From Reticulitermes speratus (taxonomy: Eukaryota; Arthropoda; Insecta; Blattodea; Rhinotermitidae): a stretch of DNA of 64,000 nt. Numbering within the stretch: the stretch's first letter is position 1; every line of letters begins with the position of its first letter. Below, in pieces: positions 14,301-26,300 of this stretch. Below the pieces are notes generated by a model. That model did no database searches. It saw only the letters and a list, made by a program, of their open reading frames with translations, and was not told the origin of the DNA. Made by a program: the position numbers and the translations under genes. The stretch covers positions 51,993,130 through 52,057,129 of the forward strand of contig JAJKFL010000003.1 in the NCBI GenBank assembly GCA_021186555.1, written 5' to 3'.

Positions 14301-17300
14301 TATTGCTGATGTACTGTACTTTACATCAGTATATGTGCAGTGCCAGTATGGCTGTTTGCTGTAGTTCCTTGATGTCGTGCTTTGACGGTATGTTGCTGAT
14401 GTACTGTACTTTACATCAGTATATGTGCAGTGCCAGTATGGCTGTTTGCTGTAGTTACTTGATGTCGTGCTTTGACGGTATGTTGCTGATGTACTGTACT
14501 TTACATCAGTATATGTGCAGTGTCAGTATGGCTGTTTGCTGTAGTTCCTTGATGTCGTGCTTTGACGGTATGTTGCTGATGTACTGTACTTTACATCAGT
14601 ATATGTGCAGTGTCAGTATGGCTGTTTGCTGTAGTTACTTGATGTCGTGCTTTGACGGTATATTGCTGATGTACTGTACTTTACATCAGTATATGTGCAG
14701 TGCCAGTATGGCTGTTTGCTGTAGTTACTTGATGTCGTGCTTTGACGGTATGTTGCTGATGTACTGTACTTTACATCAGTAAGTGTGCAGTGTCAGTATG
14801 GCTGTTTGCTGTAGTTACTTGATGTCGTGCCTTGACGGTATGTTGCTGATGTACTGTACTTTACATCAGTACTGTCCGCAGTGTATGTGCAGTGCACAGT
14901 ATGGCTGTTTTGTGTAGTTCCTTGATGTCGTGCTTTCCTGTAAAGATATTTCCTCATTGATTTTGAGATGATTTTATTTGCCCCTATTTTTACTGCCATT
15001 ACTTTTGACATCCACATAAAATGTATTTCTATTGTAAAGTATTTATATTTTAAAATTGTTACTATTATTGTAGTAGCTGTTTTTGTTTTATTTGCAAGTA
15101 CATAATTATGGTGGTTTGCGACTCTTTAACACAAAGTTCTTAGCAATACATATCCCTTACCTTAAGTCTTATGGTCAATATATTTGACAGTATGGCATAA
15201 AGTCTTATCACACCCTATTATAATAGTCCTACTTTCTCTTTCACAAACCCTTGTCATTTTATTTTATTTTTTTTTGTATTTCCCAATTAAATTCTACTAT
15301 AAATGAATCTACATTTCTTATTTTTGCTAAACGTTAAGAATTTTGAGGTCATGATTTTTTTACTCTGGTTACTCTGCCTTCTAAAACACGTGATTGAAGG
15401 AAAGTTAGAAGGAAGGATAGAAATGACGGGAAGACGAGGGAGAAGACGTAAGCAGCTACTGGATGACCTTAAGGAAAAGATAAGATACTGGAAATTGAAA
15501 GAGGAAGCACTAGATCGCACCCTGTGGAGAACTCGGTTTGGAAGAGGCTACGGACCTGTCGTAAGACAGAGTACAGAATGAATAAACTCTTAAATACCTA
15601 CCTACAAGCATAAAATTTATATCTATAAGAATACTGCCTATTGTTTTGTTGCTGCAAAATATTCAGGACTTTCAAAAATTCCGTGCTCTCTGTTACAGTG
15701 CCCAAAGCACAGCTGGTACCTCATGGTGGATATGCAACTCTACATCATATCTCCGCTCATATTACTGATGCTGTTGGCATGGAGTAAGAAGCGAAGTCTA
15801 ACAGCTGTCGGTGTCCTTATATCAATGGGAGTTACTGTCTCCTTCATCGTAAATTATCTCCTAGAACTTCCAGCTGGCTTTATGACTGGAGAGTAAGATT
15901 TAGACGAAAGATTTATTAAATGGTTCCTCATTTTTCATGTTTCACTGGCCCCTTAAATGTGTCAATAATGCTGCAGACCCCCTTCACTAAAATTCTCGAC
16001 TCGCGAACCCCTAGGACACAACTCGAAAAATTACAAAGAGACAAGTACTTAAAATAATAAACAAGTCCGTATTAATTTATGCTGAAATTGTAATAACTAA
16101 TTTTTGGAAGTAACAGCAGTTAAATTACGTTTAGGAGAAGTAAATGGATGCAATATTTTTTCCTAAGCAGAATGTACATTTTTAAAAACATCCCATGTAA
16201 AGGGCTTTTCTAAAGCAGTCAAACTATTCAGTGTACTATGTTCTTCTAACCTATACCAGAAACACAAAAAAAAACTCTGTGGTTTCCTAGGAGTCCGCGA
16301 ACCACACTTCAGTAACCGCAGCTCTATAGGGTGAAAAAGCAAATTTATTCTCAAGCTTATTTCGTGTTACGACTCTGAATTCAACACAATATTAACAATG
16401 TTTTCAGCGGGTAATTTTAAATATTCAGTAAACATCTAGATACAAATAGTAAGAAATCTGCTGTCTTCTAGAATGGAATATCGTGCAATCTAACATGCGT
16501 GCAGACGTTTCGTAATTTCCGCTACTTATACCAGGATATATGAACAGCCAAATAACACTCCTACCAGACTACACAGCGTCACATCTCAGAAGGCTATAAT
16601 CTTTATATTACCCTCCGGGAGACAATCCTAAATAAATTAGGCATATAATGAAACTTGGTAATAAAAGCCTATAAAGTGTGCCTTTGGAAAACCTTATGGA
16701 AATAAATATTAGTCCTCGAAATTATTGTAGCACCTCATAGAATTGCTTTATTGTATAGAGCGTGAAGGTTATTAGTCAAGTCACAATGCCATATGGAGTC
16801 TTGAAAGTGTATTACCAATATTTTAATTATCATTCGGCCCTTTATATTTATACAGATAGAATATTACCTGGTAAGAATTACAGAAACGATGTGACTTTTG
16901 GGGTGAAGGTTGGGGGTGGGAACATATATTCAACAAATGTCCAAATTTCTATTTTGGACACGAAAATGGTGTGGTGCCAGAAATCTGAAACTCTCTTCAG
17001 GCACGCCAAAAAAGAGCCTTCTGATAGTGCCAGATTGTCACTTGTTGGCCTGGTGGTGAGAAGTCAGGCTGGTCAGAGGGGAGAGCAATGAGTACACATC
17101 ACCCACATTTTTATATAAGTTTCAAACACGTAAAGGGTGACTGCAAATCTGAATGTACTTCCAAAAGAGTAAATGTTTTTGAAAGAGATGAAAAACTGTT
17201 TGGCTTTTTCCGAGGGTAGCCTGGCAGCGACCACGTCTTGCCGGCTGCAGCTACGTAACAATATCAGGGACCTCAGAGTAACATCGGAATTGCTACAAAA

Positions 17301-20300
17301 ATACCAGTTTTCATAATATTTTATTTGTTTCAGCCCATCAAAATGGCAACTGAAAACCGAATACGAATTCATGGCGACTTACACTCGATTTGCTCCTTGG
17401 CTAGTTGGAATTGGTGTTGGTTATCTTCTTTATTGCAGCAGGCGAGGCGGCAGAATAGAGCTCAGCATGCGACCTGTAAGTCTGAACACTGTTAAAATAC
17501 TTTGAGGATAATGATTAAAAAAATTGTAAATATTTTCGTAATGTAAACTTAGCTTATGCGAGATTTCAGAAATTCGCGGCGATGTAAACGAGATCTTCTC
17601 TTTTCTGGGACTTGACCCATCGTATACTGGTAGTTAGTAACCATCAACTTTACCCATCGTATACTGGTAGTTAGTAACCATCAACGTTACCCATCGTATA
17701 CTGGTAGTTAGTAACCATCAAATACAAATCTACGCTGGGTAAATTCCCAGCAGAGAGATCTTATCCTAGCCTAGTCTAGCATAGCATTGCAAGCGAAGCT
17801 AATAACGGCGCGTAAAACGACCCAAACAACATCCCGAAAGAAGGAGGTGTCGGGGCTTTCGAATCTGCGTAAAGCGGCTAGGTTATGAGGCTGAAACCTC
17901 ACTTCTATCATCAAGAATAATAACTCATGGTTCCACACCTCCATTCCCCATACTCCTTCAGGATGTGGCATATAAAAAAACACGCACGAATTTACATTAT
18001 AAAACTATAGGGCTTGAAGGAATTGTTGAAAGTAAAATTACTTTTATTTTAAAGTAACTTATAGAATTTCACATTATATTCATCGTGCATTTTGTGTGAT
18101 TGACTAATTCACACCAACAGATGCACAAAGACAAGTTATGTCATTAATTTCTTTATTAAAAGGTTACCCCAATACGTAACCAATACGTAACCATCAGTAG
18201 TTGACATGACCCTAATTATCTGTAATATTTTAACAGATAACCGGCACATAACAACACACCGAAAATGCATTGACCACGCTGCCAATAATTTATTAATTAC
18301 ATCATAATATGTAACCTAATATAATATACTATACTATTTTACCACTATTTTAACAATTTTAATAATACTATTGTATAATTTTACATATAGTGGTAACAAC
18401 GAATATTGTAACATTTTATACACAGTTTTGACTGTTCTGATGTATTTTGATAACATTGGTCTATGTACAAACTTCAACGATCCCCTGATGATGGCAATGT
18501 AGAAGTGCGGAAATGCGTATTGTGGTAACCTTTTAATAAAGGAATTAATGACATAACTTGTCTTTGTGCATTTGTTGGTGTGAATTAGTCAGTTACTTAT
18601 AGAGTTGTAAGTTTCCCTTTACGTAGTTTGGCACAGCTTGATGATTGCTTTATATAGCCGAAACTTTCAGCTGTGCTTAGATTTTGATAAAAAAAAAAGG
18701 AATGTTAAACTTTTATTTAATATTGTTTTCACCGTGCATCTCGTATACAGGGCATACACAAAAGAATGGTGCGGTTTTAATAGTGAACACTATTAAAACC
18801 GTACCATTCTTTTGTGTATGCCCTGTATATCAAAAACCAAGACCAACTAGATGCACAATCACTATTACAAACTTTAATAGTAGTATTACATTAAACCCGA
18901 CATGTTTCGGTCAGGTACCTGACCATCTTCAGGGGTATACTACATTAAAATGTTATGTCCATATGTAAAACACACTTGAAATGTGAGCATATAAAGTCTA
19001 GTTATGTGTAATATTTTATAAAACACAGTAAACAGAAGCATAAGTGAACATACATAAGAAGTGTACGACAACAGTGTTATAAAGCCATTATAAGGTGGAA
19101 CCAGTGCGGAATATCAAGTGTTGACCGTTTATAAAAGTTTTTTGTGACTTTAAAACTGTGTTTTATAAAAACATCATACAGGACTAGACTTTATATGCTC
19201 ACATTTCAAGTGTGTTTTACATATGGATATAGCATTTTAATTTAGTGTAACCCTGAAGATGGTCAGGTACCTGACCGAAACATGTCGGGTTTAATGTAAT
19301 ACTACTATTAAAATTTGTAATAGTGATTGTGCGTCTAGTTGGTCTTGGTTTTTGGTTAAACTTTTAGTTATTGGTGTCTACAAACCACTCTACGTGCTAC
19401 TAAAATTAATCATTAGAGTTTTGATATGTAACTATTAATGTATCTGTAACAGTATCTCCAGAACGTAAGATTGTATGTGAAAGCACGTAACAATGTTTGT
19501 CACCCTGAGTGAGTTGCAAATTATGTATTCGGCAAAAAATAGATTCAAACACAATCCCCATAGTGATTCGTAAAGAAAACTACTATGGGCCAGAGACAAA
19601 ACGAATTTTTGCTTTTATATCCTTATGGTTTCAAATTAAATTTCCCTTAAGTATTGCCTGTAGTGAGTGAAATACTGAGGCTACCGAACTGGCAAGTGAT
19701 TGGAGCGAAGGTTTTGTAGCCTGCAGCCAAGCTGGGCGTACGAGTAATTGTGCAGTGGCTGGGCGTGTAGAAGTTTAGCTGGGCATCCAGAAAGAGTGAC
19801 TGGAATTAAGAAAGCAGTAGCAATGAAACTTAAGAGGGGTGATACTGTAAGAGAGGGACAGAATGTACATGCACAGCATTAAACATTTAATATTCTGTTT
19901 TAAACCTATAACATTAAGACATTCTGCATTTTTTCCATATATCGTTTGCGTTTCATATGACTTTGGCAATAAATAGACTTTTTTTTTTCCATGAACAACT
20001 TTCACCCCTTTATCTGGAAACTTTCTGTGAGGTAGAAAGTGAATTTTGTAACGTTAGTTTAAAAAAAAAAAAGATTTATTAACATAACATTTGCAGGCTA
20101 AATACATCGCATACCTTATATACACAATTGTTCCTCATACCAATTGACAGCACCGTTTACCTTTAGGACAGCCCTAGAGAAACGTGATAGGAAGCTTCGT
20201 TACTGTGGTGAAAAATAGCTTATCACAAATAACACCACCAGCTTAACGTTAGTTAAACGTCACTATTCAAAGGGTAAAATAAATATATTTTCTTGGGTAG

Positions 20301-23300
20301 GCACTGAGTTTTGAAACGTTTTATATCAACTTCATGCTTGCAGAATTTTTACGTAGTTCAGTGGGGACATGCTGTAAGCAGCCAGGTATACAACAACAAG
20401 TTTACCACATTTAGTTAACAGTTACAAATTTACCAACACATGCACTTTTTTTCTATTAAAAATTAATAGTACGTTAAAATGCCCTACATATGTTTCGGTC
20501 GGTTAAACGACCATCATCAGGGGCGACTATAGTTACTTAGTATATACACATGTAGAGGTGTAGATTAAAATAGTCCAGTGAGAGTATTATAAAAACTGCA
20601 TAATAAAATATAATGTTCTAGATTCACTGCGTATTGATGGTCGGTTAACCGACCGAAACATATGTAGGGCATTTTAACGTACTATTAAGTTTTAATAGAA
20701 AAAAGTGCATGTGTTGGTAAATTTGTAACATTATATTAAACATGCACGGTATAAGCAATACTAAGTACAGGGTATACACAAAAGAATGGTGCGGTTTCAA
20801 TAGTTTTCACTATAGAAACCGCACCATTCTTTTGTGTATACTCTGTATATTAGTTAACAGTATTTGACGATGATGTGATTCGGACTTCATCAATCGTCCC
20901 ACTTTGCAATAAAGCATAGTTCGGTTTAGATTCGGTGTTCTCAACACATGTGCTACTGAGGACTTATTTTGGGTGTGGCGCTGTGCCTTTTAGACAAGTC
21001 CATTACAAAATTTCCCCAAACACAACATCGCATCCAGAAGAAATTCATCTTACGGTGTAGACTATTAACTTCCTCATAAAATAACCACTTAAAAAAGTAA
21101 GTCAAATTTTTTCTCAAATATTGATTTCTTTATATTAAAAATTGACTACAAACGAAACCTAACAAATGTCCTTCAACTTAATCAGATTACATAAATATCC
21201 TGTGCCTCTGGACCCCAAACTATGAATTTTTCCCCCCGGTCTGTTGCAGGTAGCGGTGTATCTGGGCTGGATCCTGTCAATGTTGGCTTTAGTGTACGCG
21301 GTTGTGGGAGTGTTTCCCTTCCAGCAATCAGACAAAGACGCCTTTCGGTCTTCATTATACAGCAGCTTGCGTCATACGATGTGGGCTCTCGCTGTAGGAT
21401 GGGTCATCCTAGCCTGCGAGTCTGACCATGGAGGTATTTAATCGTGGCTTCTATATGTATAATAGCATAAGGTTTAATTGGATTCGTGTTAACATAAAGA
21501 GCAGGCTATGTGATGGTAGCTGAGGTCAGGATCGGCAAATGGAAACGCGACAACGAGAGTTAAACAACGCGCTTTAGTTGGTATTGCATTCTTCAATTTT
21601 GCGTACAAACATGAACATTTACGACTCCCTCAAGGCTTATAATGTACTGTGTATTCTGTGGAAATAGAGATGGAATTTTAAAACTTTCTGGTTGAAATTC
21701 CAAACATGTTTCACTAGTACGATAAAGCCTTCTGGGAAATGACGCCTTGTAGTCGGGCAAGAATTTTTAAAGACTTATCGAAGGATCGTAATGCCTTAAA
21801 TCTTAAAGGCCAAGCATTAAAGGAAGACTTATAGGATATTGCTTGATTCTGAAAATAAAGACATGAAAATTCGGGGTCTACTCACTTAGCGAAAAAAGGG
21901 TCGCATTCCAGAAGAATTAAACCTTCAATAATTTTAAGCTGATTCATAAGTATTATGCTGTTAATCATATATATATATATACTTCCAATATACAGTCACA
22001 CACAACACCATATAACTAAAGCTACACACACACATTCAGCTTATGTAAAACTTATGTTTTCCACGGCAACAATGGTTACGCGAACGCCCTTCAAAGTTAC
22101 GTTATACGTACATTGCCTGTCTTGTTAAGCACGGTTTCTTGCAACGGCCTCATGTGTAATGTTTTGTCTATAGTATATTTCTTGACGTGTTCGCCCCAAT
22201 ATTTATTAAACTACAAATTATGAAACTGCTCTTTATGTAGTTATCTCCGTGCCCCTACTCCCCTAATTTGAACATTTTCCTCAGCACCATGTTCTCAGAC
22301 TCACATATTTTGCGTCTATTAATGTGTCGGTACTCGTATAATAGATAAAGACCTTAAAAGAAGTGATAGCAACCTTCCAGGAGCTCAATAACCTATTTTA
22401 TCAGCGGGGAGTAAATTTTCTGTTTATGCCCTTAAGTAGAGTCGAACCCAGTTATAACGACATCACTTTATAGGACATCTCGCCTATACCCTCAGTCTGT
22501 GGTACCAATTATTTCCTCACTGTTAAGTATAACATTATATTTCTCGGTTATAACAACACTCGTTTATAACGACAAAGTATTCAATTCCTCTCATGACAGA
22601 TGTCGACTCTATTTGAACTTCGCCAGAATGCAGAAAACTATATAGTTGTCCACAAATTTCACAAACATCAGAAGCAACGTTGAAATTCTGGGCTACAGAA
22701 TTGTGACGAGAAGCAAGAGCTACACTGAAGACCGACAGATACTACGCTTCACCACACAGAATTCAGTCGCCTGGGCGACTTGGCGACCTGGACCCCATGA
22801 TATTTGCACCCATAATATATTAAATAATTTTATATCTGGAGTGTGTCTTAAGAATTTTTATGAAGCTACCCGCATTTAAAGTAAACTGGAAATATTTCAC
22901 TGCTCTCTTCTGTCACCTCGTTAATTAAAACTTCGCACTCCGTACATTGAATTGTTGAAGTTTTGAATTCATGAGACTTTTATCTTATTCTTCGCACTGA
23001 AGACGTAATTCTTCTACGTATTATATTATAGTTGAAACAGTCTTTATAAATCGAAAACTTTTTATTTTACAGGGACGAATTCTTGCATGTTTCAAAAAGT
23101 TCTTTCTTCCTTTATAGGTGTTATATATACGGTGTTGTCATGGAAAATATTTCAACCTCTCAGCCGTCTTACGTTCTGCATTTACTTGGTCCATCTACCG
23201 CTGATAACGGCAAGGACACTGATGACGAGAGTTCCGATCTACTTTGATGGAATGACAGCTGTAAGCTGAATTTTGTACTAAGGCATTTTAACTGCGCATT

Positions 23301-26300
23301 TGGCGAATAAAATTTTGATAATGCGTCTTAAAATGTATAAAGTGAAATCTTATCTATTTAATTGGACATATAATTCTGAACAAAATATGTGAATCACTAG
23401 AAATAATTAAAACAGAAACCGTCTTATAATTGAAGCTTTTTAAAAACACACACACGTAAGAATACAACTATCTCCCTTTTAACAAAAAAGAAAAAACTCT
23501 ACTCTCGCCATTTTAAGTAGTTTTAGACATGATTTGATGAACGAGCAAATCCGTAATCATTAGAATGTCTCCAAATTAATAGCCTTTACCCTCCTCAAAG
23601 TAATTCAGCAGCTTGCTCGACATATTTGGACAAATTTTATTTTTGACACCCGGCAAATCGTAAAAATTGTACGAATTTTATGTACGGATTAGCAGATTGT
23701 ATAACAGAAGGTGTCAGTATTCTTCATGTTTTAAAATGTTCATACATTACAGAAAGTACTAGACTCAATTCTTCTGTCAGCACTTAAACTTCAGAAACTT
23801 TTTAGTTTCTAGACTATCTCACATTCCGAAACTGAACTCAAAATTTCATAACCTTAAGGTAGAAGGCTATGTAGTCGTTCATTAAGTCCTAAAGAGCTGT
23901 TCTTATCTGCAGGCCGTAAGCCATTCATCTTACCTCGGAACAACTAAATTTTCCGAAAATTTAGTTTACTTTTGAGAATAATAGAACAGGGGACATTAAC
24001 CAAATTGTAGCATAATAAATATCATGCGGGTTTTTATGTCTTCGCAGTGGTGTAACAGAGGGTTTCAGTTCTTGTCGAAATTTTCGGCCCTGAAATTTTG
24101 ACCACTGTGTTATCACGAAATATCGGAAAAATTCTAACGAATGATATGTTACCATATCCCAGAAGAACGGAACATTTAATATGCGTTATAGTCAGATATA
24201 TATATAGAATTGAAATAAAACTTCGATTTGTTACGTAGTTACGTAGAAATCGTAAATCGACTCGTCAGCTCTGAGCGGGCGTGACTAACAATGTGCCCTC
24301 GATCCCGGGTCAGTCCATGTAGGGTTTGTGGTGCACAAAGTGGCACTGGGACAGGTTTTTCTCCGAGTTGTCGGTTTTCTCCTGTCAATTTCATTCCACT
24401 GGTGCTCCATTACTTGTAAAACTTGGTAAAAATACTGCTTATCTTCATCATAGGGTTGCACAAAAAGCCTTAAGGCTGTGGTGCGTCCGTAGCATCTGCT
24501 GCGGGGCCCTTTACCATGTAAAAGAAACAATGTGCCCTACTCACTCGCTAATTCCACACATTCCAGTAGGAGTGGACTGTCTGGTGGTAAGATATTGTCC
24601 TTGGTCAGAAGCCCAGACCTAACGAGTTAATCTTAGACTTCAACTAAGTACAGCTAACTCTTCATTTCACACCGCTAATTTTTCACTTTTATTTTCAGCT
24701 CTCTTCTGTGTTAGGAGACCTCTTGTTTTCCATTCTACTGGCCACAATTTTGTCGCTGTTTGTCGAAATTCCATTTATCAGGCTCTACAAATATGCCACC
24801 ATCAAGCTGGGCAGTAAGTATGATAGTATGGTGTTAAAATTTTCCCATACTTTGAGTACGTTTCAAGCACCATTTACACATTCCCAGTCTACAACTACAC
24901 CTACGCTTAAGAAAGATAAAGTTGTAAATCTGCACCCCATGATGGTGTAGAGGGAAAGTAGATGTATAGCTCCACTCATTCTTAACCTTGGTCCTAAAAG
25001 GACATACGTGGTCAACATCACAATCCGGCCCCCTTACCCCCGAGAAATAACACCGGTAGACACTAAATATGAGGCTGGATGGGCCCCAGACTTGGTCTTG
25101 GAAGTGTTGGACGATAAAAAAAAAACCTCTTACACTCTCAATACTAATAAGTTTACTTTCAAGAAGTAAAGCATAACCTTGAGAAATGCTTTCAAAAGTA
25201 GGTTTTAAAATTCCAGAAGAAAAAAACGTGACACTTTATTATAAGGAAGTATCTGTTAATGGTCTTATGCACCTGTATGTTTTTGTGAGAAGCACAAATG
25301 CGAAGACTGCCAACTTGTCTGTCATTTGAGCATAATGTGATAACCAGAGTTTTAGGGCAGCTTGTTGAACCCATGTTCAAGTATCCGTGCCCTAAAAATG
25401 GAGTCAGCATATTTCTTAAAAGAACTGCATTAAACACTTAACCAAACTACCAGCAGACCGAAATATTAATAAAAAGATCTCATTTAACATTGCACATAAC
25501 TTGCCCTTTTCCAAGCATTAAAACTATGACATTCTGGAATGTGACGCTGTAGGATGTGTATTTCGGTGGATATTCACCAATATAGTTGCTTAGCGGGTGT
25601 CTGTAAAGCGTTGGATACATCACCAATCTACACGGTGTCACGCCCTTTGCATTTCTATTTTCATAAGACTATTACCAGTTCTGTACTTGAGATATTTATA
25701 ATCATTAATCCGGGGGGGGGCCGAAGGGCCGGGAAAGCGTAGTCGGTATAGCGACTAGCTACGGGCTGGACGGTACGTGGATCGAATCCAGGTGGGGGAG
25801 ATATTTTACTCACCCGTCCAGACCGGTCCTGGGGGCCACCCACTCTCCTATACAATGGGCAAAGATTCTGTCATTCTCGGGGGTAAAGCGACCGGTTCGT
25901 GGTGTTGACAACCCACCCCCATCTAGCGCAGGGTTAAATATTACAACGATACTCCTACTCCCCCTCTAAGACTTAAAAGGCCTGTTCTAGGGTGAAATTT
26001 ACTTTTACCTAAAATATTCAGTGATATGTCAATTTTTACAACTTTAACAGATGTTTCGGGGGAAAGTACTTCCTAAATCTTCTTAGAATTAAACTTAATA
26101 TTATACATTCCTTACATTATATCTCTATATTTATAGCCCGACAAATATACGATTTAATCACATTAATTTTGTAATTTCACTATCCTACATGTTTCGAACC
26201 CTTAATTCGGGTTCATCCTCAGGGACTCATCATCTCAAATCACACACTTTTACATCAACTGGTACAATTTTCTAGGGATAGCAGTGATGTGAATATTATG

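Noticed and set aside
12989-14782. 597-codon open frame with Cys-rich repeats
   Set aside because: It is the by-product of a 90-bp tandem repeat inside an intron. There is no signal of selection, no start context and no domain.
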